A DNA stretch of 5,106 nucleotides from an uncultured Succinivibrio sp. Lineage in GTDB: Bacteria > Pseudomonadota > Gammaproteobacteria > Enterobacterales > Succinivibrionaceae. Positions 1 to 5,106 of the stretch are shown here, piece by piece (position 1 is the stretch's first letter; the number at the start of each line of letters is the position of its first letter). Position numbers and translations under genes: made by a program. The DNA lies in assembly GCA_902772715.1 (NCBI GenBank), contig CACYBT010000120.1:1-5106 (forward strand). Reading direction: 5' to 3'. Below the pieces are notes generated by a model that saw nothing but the letters and a program-made list of their open reading frames with translations, ran no database searches and was not told the origin of the DNA.

Positions 1-1
1 A

Positions 2-112
2 ATTATATTTGCAAATGTTGTTAAGGAGTCTCTCAATAACAGAAAATTTGCAGTATTTTGCAGTTTTTTTATAAAGAATTCATTTTTAAAACCAGATGCT
101 TTAATATTATAG
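2..112 (+). other. Possible 3' end of an upstream coding region
   Basis: One forward frame is open from the window edge to a TAG at 110-112 (36 codons), ending in residues like KPDALIL. In DNA this AT-rich, a 36-codon open stretch can occur by chance, and I recognise no family in it. A second forward frame is also open from the edge to a TAA near 72-74. If real, this would be the tail of the gene before the JetD-like gene, where the SMC ATPase subunit (JetC/MksB) would be expected, about 40 bases upstream of the GTG start. That identity is a guess from context only. Confidence 0.2.
7..64. repeat. Short ATTTGCA repeats upstream of the JetD-like gene
   Basis: A 10-bp perfect palindrome, ATTTGCAAAT, lies at 7-16. 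Two direct copies of TTTGCAGT follow at 47-54 and 57-64, spaced exactly 10 bp apart, which is one helical turn. The arrangement would suit binding by a dimeric regulator, but the words are short and AT-rich, so chance is a real alternative. Confidence 0.25.
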
Positions 113-127
113 GTAAACGGTAATTTG

Positions 128-157
128 ATGAATCATAATGAGGAAAAGGGTAAGTGA
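128..157 (+). other. Nine-codon upstream mini-ORF overlapping the JetD-like start
   Basis: ATG at 128 opens a nine-codon frame (MNHNEEKGK) whose TGA at 155-157 overlaps the GTG start at 154-156 as GTGA. The stop-start overlap is the geometry used for translational coupling. The mini-ORF lies over the ribosome-binding purines of the main gene. No clear Shine-Dalgarno precedes its own ATG, so it may not be translated. Confidence 0.2.
140..150 (+). promoter_or_regulatory. Ribosome binding site for the GTG start at 154
   Basis: The purine run GAGGAAAAGGG supplies GAGG ten bases before the GTG. An in-frame TAA at 151-153 sits directly before the GTG, so no earlier in-frame start exists. The next methionine is near residue 49, inside the conserved N-terminal domain. 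The GTG start is therefore well supported. Confidence 0.6.
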
Positions 158-1887
158 AAACACGTAAGAATCTCAGAGCCGAATTAAATACACTCTATAA
201 AGAAAAAGTTATTTCATGGCTGAGTGAATCTGTTAATTCTAACAACAAGTTTGTGCCGGTAAGAATTTATCTTGGAGCTCCAGCAGCAGATGAAGACATG
301 ATATCTCAAAAGGATGAATTTCTGAAATTCTGTGATGAATGGCATGGTGATTTAATTGCCGGCAAAGTTGAATTTATTGAGAAAACCTATCCTCAAATTG
401 GCAAAATCGAAGTGCCAATTCATATTGTGTTTGAATCCGTGGATGAAATTGCCACAATGGCAGGACATCTCGTCGAATATCATATCGCATTGTCAAGACT
501 TACTGTCTTAAAAGATAAACTTCCAGAACTACTTGAAAGCGGTATCAAACATGTAAATTATCTCACTAGTCTTGATGATGCAGATTTTGATAGATTTGTA
601 AATGTCTGCAAATGGTTATGTCTAAATCGGGATTCAGGTGCATTTATAAGACAGATACCAGTACGCGGTGTGGATACGATATGGTTTGAAAAATACCGTG
701 TATTCATTTTAAGTTTCTTAAGGGATTTGTTCGAGCTAAATCCAATTCGTAAGGATGTGTTTCAGCTAGGACTAGTTCCTCCTCCTGCTTGTATACGTGT
801 GGAACTAATTGATAAGAATATTCGTAGTAGGTTTGATAATTTGCGTGACCTGGCTATTCCTGCCAAGGATTTCATGCTTTTGAATATCAATCCTCGCAAG
901 GTGTTCATTGTTGATGATTTGGCTACCGCTCTTTCCTTTCCTGATGTAGATGATGCCATACTTATTTATTGTTCCAATCAGGTTGCGGATATCTGTAAGA
1001 TTCCATGTGTAGAAAATGCCGAAGAAATATATTATGTCTGCGGTATAGAATTTCGCTCCTTTGCTCTTTTGAATAATCTTAGAGTATATCTGCCTAAAAC
1101 GAAGAGCGTTACTTTGAACCGTGAATTCTTTATCTCCAATAAGGATTTATGGTCTTTTGATGATGTAGAATTAAATGAATTAAACTCTTCCATGGCGCTG
1201 AATAGTGAAGAGTCGATTCTTTATAATATGCTTGTTGCCGGTTTTTTTGGCAAAGGTGCTCGTTTACCTTTAGAGCGTATTTCTCTAACCTCAATTTTTG
1301 AAATTTTAGGTATAAACATCGATGATTTGCCTTTCAAACCATTAGTGGATGACAAACCTAATGGTTTTACTGATCTCAGTCAGAATGATTCAGAATGTAT
1401 CAAGGAGTTTATTAGTACTCCTGAGGTAAAACACGAGGATGACGGTAGAACAAAGTATGGCAAAGAGGAGGAGCTTTTTTCTGCTAAGGATAGTACCAGT
1501 GATTTTTCACAGGAACGTGACTGGACTTCGAATAATCCGCTAAATAATGCCATAAAACAAGAATATAACGATGATAAGGATATTACGCCAGCCTTAGATA
1601 AACCTGAAAACAACAATCTTAAGACAGAGAATGACGGTCAGAATGATTTGAGCAACATCAAGATTGAAAAAAATTCTGATATTGATATTCATACAAACGC
1701 AGAGGTTAAATCGAGTGAGTCTGATTCCTTCACGGATATAGATGATAATGTTGACCCTTTTGCTGATGATAATAATAAAGATGATAAAGGTTTATCTTCA
1801 GATTCTTCAAAAACTGAAAACAATACCTACATTCTCGATATTCTGAAAAATGATTTTAATAGTTCTTCCGAGGTGAAGAAGGATTAA
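154..1887 (+). CDS. JetD/MksG-like SMC-associated Toprim protein, active site degenerate, with long acidic tail
   Basis: This is a 577-residue relative of JetD/MksG, the subunit that cuts DNA in Wadjet (JetABCD) and MksBEFG condensin-like complexes. Residues about 1-185 fit the DUF3322 domain, including the family motif IPVRGVDT (168-175) followed by E179. Residues about 200-385 fit DUF2220, the Toprim part: LGLVPPP (205-211), KVFIVDDLATALSFP (249-263), YY...FALLNNLRVYLP (293-314) and RLPLERI (370-376). The acidic residues expected of the family are changed. VEN reads V253-D254-D255, the YWGDxD core reads YVCGIE (294-299), MD near 320 reads LN, and RLEQE reads RLPLE. Residues about 390-577 are low complexity, rich in D, E, N, S and K, and end with YILDILKNDF (559-568). 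Typical members stop near 380-420 residues. I infer an intact pseudoenzyme. No jetABC/mksFEB gene lies downstream, so any partners would be upstream of the window. Family membership is confident; loss of activity is inferred from motif comparison from memory. Confidence 0.88.
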   Translation: MKTRKNLRAELNTLYKEKVISWLSESVNSNNKFVPVRIYLGAPAADEDMISQKDEFLKFCDEWHGDLIAGKVEFIEKTYPQIGKIEVPIHIVFESVDEIATMAGHLVEYHIALSRLTVLKDKLPELLESGIKHVNYLTSLDDADFDRFVNVCKWLCLNRDSGAFIRQIPVRGVDTIWFEKYRVFILSFLRDLFELNPIRKDVFQLGLVPPPACIRVELIDKNIRSRFDNLRDLAIPAKDFMLLNINPRKVFIVDDLATALSFPDVDDAILIYCSNQVADICKIPCVENAEEIYYVCGIEFRSFALLNNLRVYLPKTKSVTLNREFFISNKDLWSFDDVELNELNSSMALNSEESILYNMLVAGFFGKGARLPLERISLTSIFEILGINIDDLPFKPLVDDKPNGFTDLSQNDSECIKEFISTPEVKHEDDGRTKYGKEEELFSAKDSTSDFSQERDWTSNNPLNNAIKQEYNDDKDITPALDKPENNNLKTENDGQNDLSNIKIEKNSDIDIHTNAEVKSSESDSFTDIDDNVDPFADDNNKDDKGLSSDSSKTENNTYILDILKNDFNSSSEVKKD

Positions 1888-1892
1888 ATTCT

Positions 1893-2741
1893 TTAATTAA
1901 AATGTGTAGTAATTCCCTGTCCTTTTGGGGGCGGGGGTTCTGTTGATGCCATGGGCGTGAAGTTGTTGGTATCGGTAAAGAATATCTTGAGGGTATTTCT
2001 AAGACAGCCAGTTTCAATGCTCTTGTAAAGCCAGGGGTAGAACCTTGTTTGAAGGTGCTGACACTTAATTTTCTTATGATTTCAAGCATCTTATTGTAGT
2101 AGGGCTCTTTTGCGACCACGGCCTTTTGCAGCGGTACGTCATACTTATCTATCATGACGATTACTTTTCTTTCGTACTCTTTAAACAGCATTTCCGCACG
2201 TGTAGGAATAAAGACCTAACATTCAACCGCCTTTACTAATTTCTCGTTATGGTAAATATTGTCATACTCAAGATTACAGAAATCATAAATGTTTTGTAAC
2301 CTGGTTTTATAAGCATCATCAATATTAATACTTTTGTTTTGAAAGAGGAATTTAGAATAAAGTCCGGCAATAATCTCCAAAAGAGAGGATACCGTCTCAT
2401 ACAAAGGTATTCCCTTCCACACCCTTAAAGGAGATACTTAAACCTAGAACTCTCTCATAATTCCTTCACGCAGGTCTTTATAGTCGACCCCCGCAACCGC
2501 AAGGTTTCTGCCGTTATCTAAAAGGAGTTTTTGCTGATGGGATTTATCTTTGGGATTCTGATAGTTTATTTCACAAAACTCCCTTATCATATCCATATTA
2601 AGAGTCTTGCCAAAGCGGCGGGGACAGATAAAGAGAGGAGCAGATCATCAGAAGTCTCCAAAAAAGAGTTTTTAAATCGGAGGTTTTATCCACATAGCAG
2701 GCATTTCTTTCAATAATGGTTCTAAAACTCTCATGAAGAAT
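1893..2741 (-). pseudogene. Decayed AAA-ATPase-like / DUF1703 (PF09820) gene
   Basis: On the minus strand, pieces of one AAA-ATPase-like protein line up in order across frames. ESFRTII...YVDKT comes near 2735-2690, then ETSDDLLL in a second frame near 2650. PRRFGKTLNMDMI (Walker A-like, near 2625-2590) follows in a third frame, running to a TAG at 2446-2444. VSSLLEIIAGLYSKFL and EYDNIYHNEKL come near 2395-2235, then a TAG at 2218-2216. MIDKYDVPLQKA (near 2155-2120, where the family has IDEYD) and PYYNKMLEIIRKLS follow. After a last frame change come PWLYKSIETGCLR and TDTNNF (near 2035-1950). At least four frame changes and two internal stops break it. Only about the first half of a usual protein of roughly 500 residues remains. 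It points toward the 3' end of the JetD-like gene, six bases beyond that gene's stop. Family members are common in gut anaerobes and their cellular role is poorly known. A decayed, 3'-truncated copy is the best reading. Confidence 0.85.
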
Positions 2742-2808
2742 TCACTTTTTTAAATATTGTAAATTGTAAAAAAATTTGTATGTATTCTAGCTTCTAAAAC
2801 GGGCATTT

Positions 2809-3465
2809 ATGAAAGTATCTTTAAACAAACATCTTGTAAGAATTGCGATCCTTCTTGTTGGACTAACAATTGCACATCTTGGGTAACATAGTTTTTACTG
2901 GCTAATCTTGGCGCCGATCCTTTCAATGTTTTCATTCAGGGTCTTTTAAGAACTGAATAGCAGATCCTTAGCTTTGATTTTATTACTCACGGCAGAATAC
3001 ATATGATGGTCATTTTTTTTCATCATCCTTGTGTTGCTTATTGTGTATCGAACCTATATAAGAATATGAACACTTCTCTGTATGGTCCTAGGTGGATCTA
3101 TCATTGATATTTTCAATTTTGTTTTAGAACCGGTTCTTACTCCCATACTCTCCATGCATGTAAGAATTATACTAATATTGTAGGGTACGGAATCCTTGCC
3201 TATGGTATGACTATTGTCATCAAATCAGAGGCAGGTACCGAACCAAATGATCTCTTGGCTGTGGTGATAAGTGACAAAATATGTATAATGTTTGCACCAG
3301 GTAAGAATAGGTGTGGAGCTGCTGTTTGCGCTTTCGGGTTTTCTTTTAGGCGGAACGGTAGGACTCGGTGGTACTATTATCTGTGCTTTTGTGGTAGGGC
3401 ATGTTGCTGGATTCTTCCTTCCATATAATGAAAAAATAATCAACAATCTTATTCGAAAATTCTAG
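2809..3465 (+). pseudogene. Decayed YczE-type multi-pass membrane protein gene
   Basis: Reading across frames from ATG 2809 to TAG 3463-3465 rebuilds a protein of about 218 residues, close to the usual YczE length. The pieces in order are VRIAILLVGLTIAHLG; then ANLGADPFNVFIQGLL; then VLGGSIIDIFNFVL; then YGILAYGMTIVIKSEAGTEP and NDLLAVVIS; then GFLLGGTVGLGGTIICAF and VVGHVAGFFLPY. The two LGxxP / GTxPNDxL-type segments match the internally repeated loop motif of this family, and the rest is hydrophobic helix. Lesions are TAA 2884-2886, TAG 2958-2960, a frame change in a run of eight T (3013-3020), TGA 3067-3069 where glycine is expected, TAG 3181-3183 with a one-base frame change, and another frame change near 3300. 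The function of YczE proteins is not settled; some are taken as transporter-like. The 3207-3428 open frame is one fragment of this relic, not a gene. Confidence 0.85.
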
Positions 3466-3594
3466 CCTCAACTTTATTAAATGCCTTTCATGTCATAGCG
3501 TGCGTAGACCGTACTTGTCACCTGCTTCCATGTAAAAGTCAGTATGGAGTCTTGTTAACTAATGTAGAATTGTATTCTAATGTTGTTTGCATGC

Positions 3595-3622
3595 TTTACC
3601 TTAAACTTAAAAATGATATAAT
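3595..3622 (+). promoter_or_regulatory. Predicted sigma-70 promoter for yciO
   Basis: A perfect -10 TATAAT (3617-3622) lies 16 bases downstream of a -35-like TTTACC (3595-3600; four of six consensus positions). Transcription would start near 3629, leaving a leader of about 50 bases before the ATG at 3679. The rest of the 3466-3678 gap is AT-rich, and I see nothing else in it. Confidence 0.6.
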
Positions 3623-3678
3623 TGATAATTTAATACAATAAAAATTGAATTTAATTATGTAAGGATATCTAAACTTAT

Positions 3679-4305
3679 ATGGCTCATGCACAGTATATCA
3701 GCATTCATCCGGATAACCCACAGGCACGGTTTGTCAAGCAGATTGGTCAAATCCTGAATAATGGTGGTGTTGCGGTATTGCCTACTGATAGTGCCTATGC
3801 ATTATGTTGTATGCTTGAACAGAAACAGGCCATGGAGAGAATCGCAAGGATCAGACAGGTTGACAAACATCATAATTTTACATTGTTGTGTCGTGATTTA
3901 TCAGAAATCTCTACCTATGCAAAAATAGATAATCAGGTTTTCAGATTATTAAAAAATAATACACCTGGTCCTTACACATTTATTCTTCCCGCAACTAAGG
4001 AAGTTCCAAGAAGAATGATGAATGAAAGAAAAAAGACTATTGGTATTAGAGTTCCCAAAAATGCCATTTTGGATGCAATTATATCTGAAGTAAATGCGCC
4101 TCTCATGAGTAGCACTCTGATTTTGCCTGATAATGATTATGCAATGTCAGATCCTGTGTCTATAAATGATGCTATAGGTGGAATAGTAGATCTTATAGTC
4201 GATGGTGGAGTTTTATCTCCTAATCCGACTACAGTGGTTGAATTTGAAGAAAGTATTCCTAAAATTGTTCGTTATGGTGCAGGTGATAGTTCACCTTTTG
4301 AATAA
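3679..4305 (+). CDS. yciO: YciO family protein (TsaC/Sua5-like, YrdC domain)
   Basis: This 208-residue protein follows E. coli YciO (about 206 residues) along its whole length. It is a single YrdC/Sua5 fold related to TsaC, which makes threonylcarbamoyl-AMP for the t6A37 modification of tRNA. YciO itself is reported as weakly active at best, and its physiological role is not settled. Visible signatures are IHPDNPQ (9-15), PTDSAYAL (35-42) in the nucleotide-binding region, KHHNFTLLCRDLSE (63-76), NNTPGPYTFIL (93-103), KEVPRR (107-112), IGIRVP (121-126), SSTLILP (144-150) where TsaC proteins carry an SxN motif, and the closing PTTVVEF (183-189). The start is fixed by agreement with the family N-terminus. 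A weak Shine-Dalgarno, TAAGGA, lies at 3660-3665, about 13 bases from the ATG. It has its own promoter and probably shares its transcript with the small membrane protein gene 12 bases downstream. It is intact, unlike the relics before it. Confidence 0.95.
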   Translation: MAHAQYISIHPDNPQARFVKQIGQILNNGGVAVLPTDSAYALCCMLEQKQAMERIARIRQVDKHHNFTLLCRDLSEISTYAKIDNQVFRLLKNNTPGPYTFILPATKEVPRRMMNERKKTIGIRVPKNAILDAIISEVNAPLMSSTLILPDNDYAMSDPVSINDAIGGIVDLIVDGGVLSPNPTTVVEFEESIPKIVRYGAGDSSPFE

Positions 4306-4317
4306 TAGGCTGTAATT

Positions 4318-4749
4318 GTGAATAACAAATTTTTATTAACATTGATGATTTTAAAGATTTGTCTCATCATTATGATTTTTGTAGTGATTGTTGGTTTGTT
4401 ATTGTCCCCAACTCAGTTTGGTGTTTTTGACAAAGCAGTTTTAAGTGAAAATGATAGAAATAGAGAAACTGTTTACCAGCAAATGTTAGCGGATAGGACC
4501 TCCAAAGAATTACGCAGTAGAGTAAGAGGTGAGTATAAAGCGGATGTTGGTGATGTTTATCAGAATAAACGTACGCAGCTTGATTATAATATTCAAAATT
4601 CACGAAAGAGTGGTGAAGTTATTATTAAAGATAGAGAACTTCAGGGATTAAATCCTGATGGAACAGTTTCAGATAAGCCATATGAATCTGATACTAAAAA
4701 AAGATCTACTGCAATTTCTAAATGGGCTAAGGAAAATATTTTAAGGTAA
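4318..4749 (+). CDS. Small single-pass membrane protein of unknown function
   Basis: I do not recognise this 143-residue protein. Residues about 6-29 form one strongly hydrophobic helix after a short polar N-terminus (MNNK), consistent with an uncleaved signal anchor. No lipobox or clear cleavage site is visible. The rest, from residue 35 to 143, is hydrophilic and mixed-charge (rich in K, R, D, E, Q, N) and probably helical or partly disordered; orientation is uncertain. The C-terminus is basic (KWAKENILR). The GTG start lies 12 bases after the yciO stop with almost no Shine-Dalgarno, so translation probably depends on ribosomes leaving yciO. An in-frame ATG at 4345 (residue 10) would cut into the helix and is less likely. 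Codon use resembles yciO, which supports a real gene. Nothing in the sequence links its function to YciO beyond position. Confidence 0.75.
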   Translation: MNNKFLLTLMILKICLIIMIFVVIVGLLLSPTQFGVFDKAVLSENDRNRETVYQQMLADRTSKELRSRVRGEYKADVGDVYQNKRTQLDYNIQNSRKSGEVIIKDRELQGLNPDGTVSDKPYESDTKKRSTAISKWAKENILR

Positions 4750-4768
4750 TATTTTGAGAGGCCTCCTC

Positions 4769-4810
4769 AAGTCTTATCTTTCTTGTTATATGATGTCTTA
4801 AGGACTTTTG
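4769..4810 (+). terminator. Weak candidate terminator after the yciO transcript
   Basis: AAGTCTTA (4769-4776) can pair with TAAGGACTT (4799-4807) with one bulged base across a 22-base loop, followed by a short T run. A smaller TTGAG/CTCAA hairpin (4754-4758 with 4766-4770) lies just before it. Neither is a strong GC-rich stem, so the call rests mainly on position after the last gene. Confidence 0.25.
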
Positions 4811-4839
4811 TACAATATATAACACAGACTCCGTAATAA

Positions 4840-4957
4840 TTAGGTAATTTAAAATTATATTAGGTAACTATCGCATAATTTAGCCATTAGACACTTGTAT
4901 TCAATAACCTAATTAGGTGTGCTACAAAGTGCATATTAGGTAATTATGGGTTTAGGT
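4840..4957. repeat. Cluster of TTAGGT repeats with a 12-bp palindrome
   Basis: TTAGGT occurs on the plus strand at 4840, 4860, 4913, 4936 and 4952, and once inverted at 4906-4911. Three plus-strand copies (4840, 4860, 4936) extend to TTAGGTAA. The inverted copy and the copy at 4913 overlap to make the perfect palindrome ACCTAATTAGGT at 4907-4918. Spacing is irregular (20, 53, 23 and 16 bases). The cluster stops just inside the start of the probable transposase gene. It could be binding sites for the element's own transposase or a regulator, or part of the element's terminal region. The left boundary of the element cannot be fixed without its other end. Confidence 0.6.
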
Positions 4958-5106
4958 ATGGCAAGAAAGATTGCTACTGGCAATTTTACGGTACCAACTG
5001 AGATTATGGCGCTTAAACCTAAAGAGTTGAACTGTACTGTTAAGGTTATAAAAACGTTTTCTAAGACAACTGGCACTGAAATAGCTCATTATTATGTCTA
5101 TGAGGT
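4946..5106 (+). CDS. Probable transposase, N-terminus only (cut by window end)
   Basis: An open frame starts at ATG 4946 or, in the same frame, ATG 4958, and runs off the window end after about 53 codons. The second start gives MARKIATGNF, followed by EIMALKPKEL and a HYYVYEV segment. This resembles the N-terminal part of some IS transposases from anaerobes (IS1634/IS4-like), where a lysine-rich strand leads into a YYVYE motif. The catalytic DDE residues would lie beyond the window, so family and completeness cannot be judged. The repeat-rich, gene-free stretch just before it fits the end of an insertion sequence. The identification is from memory of family N-termini and is tentative; the open frame itself is clear. 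Confidence 0.5.
   Translation, partial: MGLGMARKIATGNFTVPTEIMALKPKELNCTVKVIKTFSKTTGTEIAHYYVYE

Noticed and set aside
23..28. AAGGAG as a ribosome binding site
   Set aside because: No ATG, GTG or TTG follows at a usable distance.
762..959. Minus-strand open frame of 65 codons
   Set aside because: It lies antisense inside the conserved region of the JetD-like gene, has a composition biased by the complementary codons, and matches no family.
1380..1616. Minus-strand open frame of 78 codons
   Set aside because: It is antisense to the acidic tail of the JetD-like gene; its serine/leucine-rich product is what complementing Asp/Glu-rich codons gives.
2531..2716. Plus-strand open frame of 61 codons with a hydrophobic start
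   Set aside because: It is antisense to the PRRFGKTL region of the ATPase-like relic, which explains this DNA better.
3207..3428. Plus-strand 73-codon frame as an independent gene
   Set aside because: Its first half is the YGMTIVIKSEAGTEP part of the YczE-like relic, and its second half is out of frame with that family; it is a fragment.
3225..3446. Minus-strand open frame of 73 codons
   Set aside because: It is antisense to the second half of the YczE-like relic and has no recognisable features.
4370..4603. Minus-strand open frame of 77 codons
   Set aside because: It is antisense to the small membrane protein gene, which has better start context and gene order.
4840..4957. TTAGGT repeats as a CRISPR array
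   Set aside because: The repeat unit is only 6-8 bases, spacing is irregular, and no spacer-sized regular pattern or cas gene is present.
1..5106. tRNA, rRNA or riboswitch
   Set aside because: No cloverleaf, conserved rRNA stretch or known aptamer core was seen in the intergenic regions, which are short or occupied by protein-coding relics.

Overview
This AT-rich window reads like the chromosome of a low-GC gammaproteobacterium. The clearest taxonomic clue is a full-length YciO that can be followed residue by residue against the enterobacterial protein. The relics of an AAA-ATPase-like (PF09820/DUF1703) gene and a YczE-type membrane protein, plus a probable transposase, suggest a host-associated anaerobe such as a Succinivibrionaceae member. 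That assignment is an inference.

Layout from left to right. Positions 1-153 are AT-rich, with possible operator repeats and perhaps the 3' end of an upstream gene. Positions 154-1887 (+) encode a 577-residue JetD/MksG relative (DUF3322 followed by a DUF2220 Toprim-like domain), the nuclease subunit of Wadjet/MksBEFG SMC complexes. The fold signatures are kept, but nearly all the expected Toprim acidic residues are replaced, and a disordered acidic tail of about 180 residues follows. Positions 1893-2741 (-) hold a decayed ATPase-like gene, and 2809-3465 (+) a decayed YczE-like membrane protein gene. Each must be pieced together across several frameshifts and stops. Positions 3595-3622 form a good promoter for yciO (3679-4305, +), which is followed 12 bases later by a small gene for a single-pass membrane protein of unknown function (4318-4749, +). 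Positions 4750-4957 are non-coding and hold a cluster of TTAGGT repeats and a 12-bp palindrome, leading into the truncated N-terminus of a probable transposase (4946 to the window end).

How the parts relate. yciO and the membrane protein gene probably form one transcript. The JetD-like gene would normally be the last gene of an SMC operon whose other genes lie upstream and out of view. The two relics and the probable insertion sequence mark the stretch between as a decaying accessory region. The most notable object is the intact but apparently catalytically dead JetD-like protein: a long conserved frame with the active site gone suggests a repurposed subunit rather than a gene in decay.
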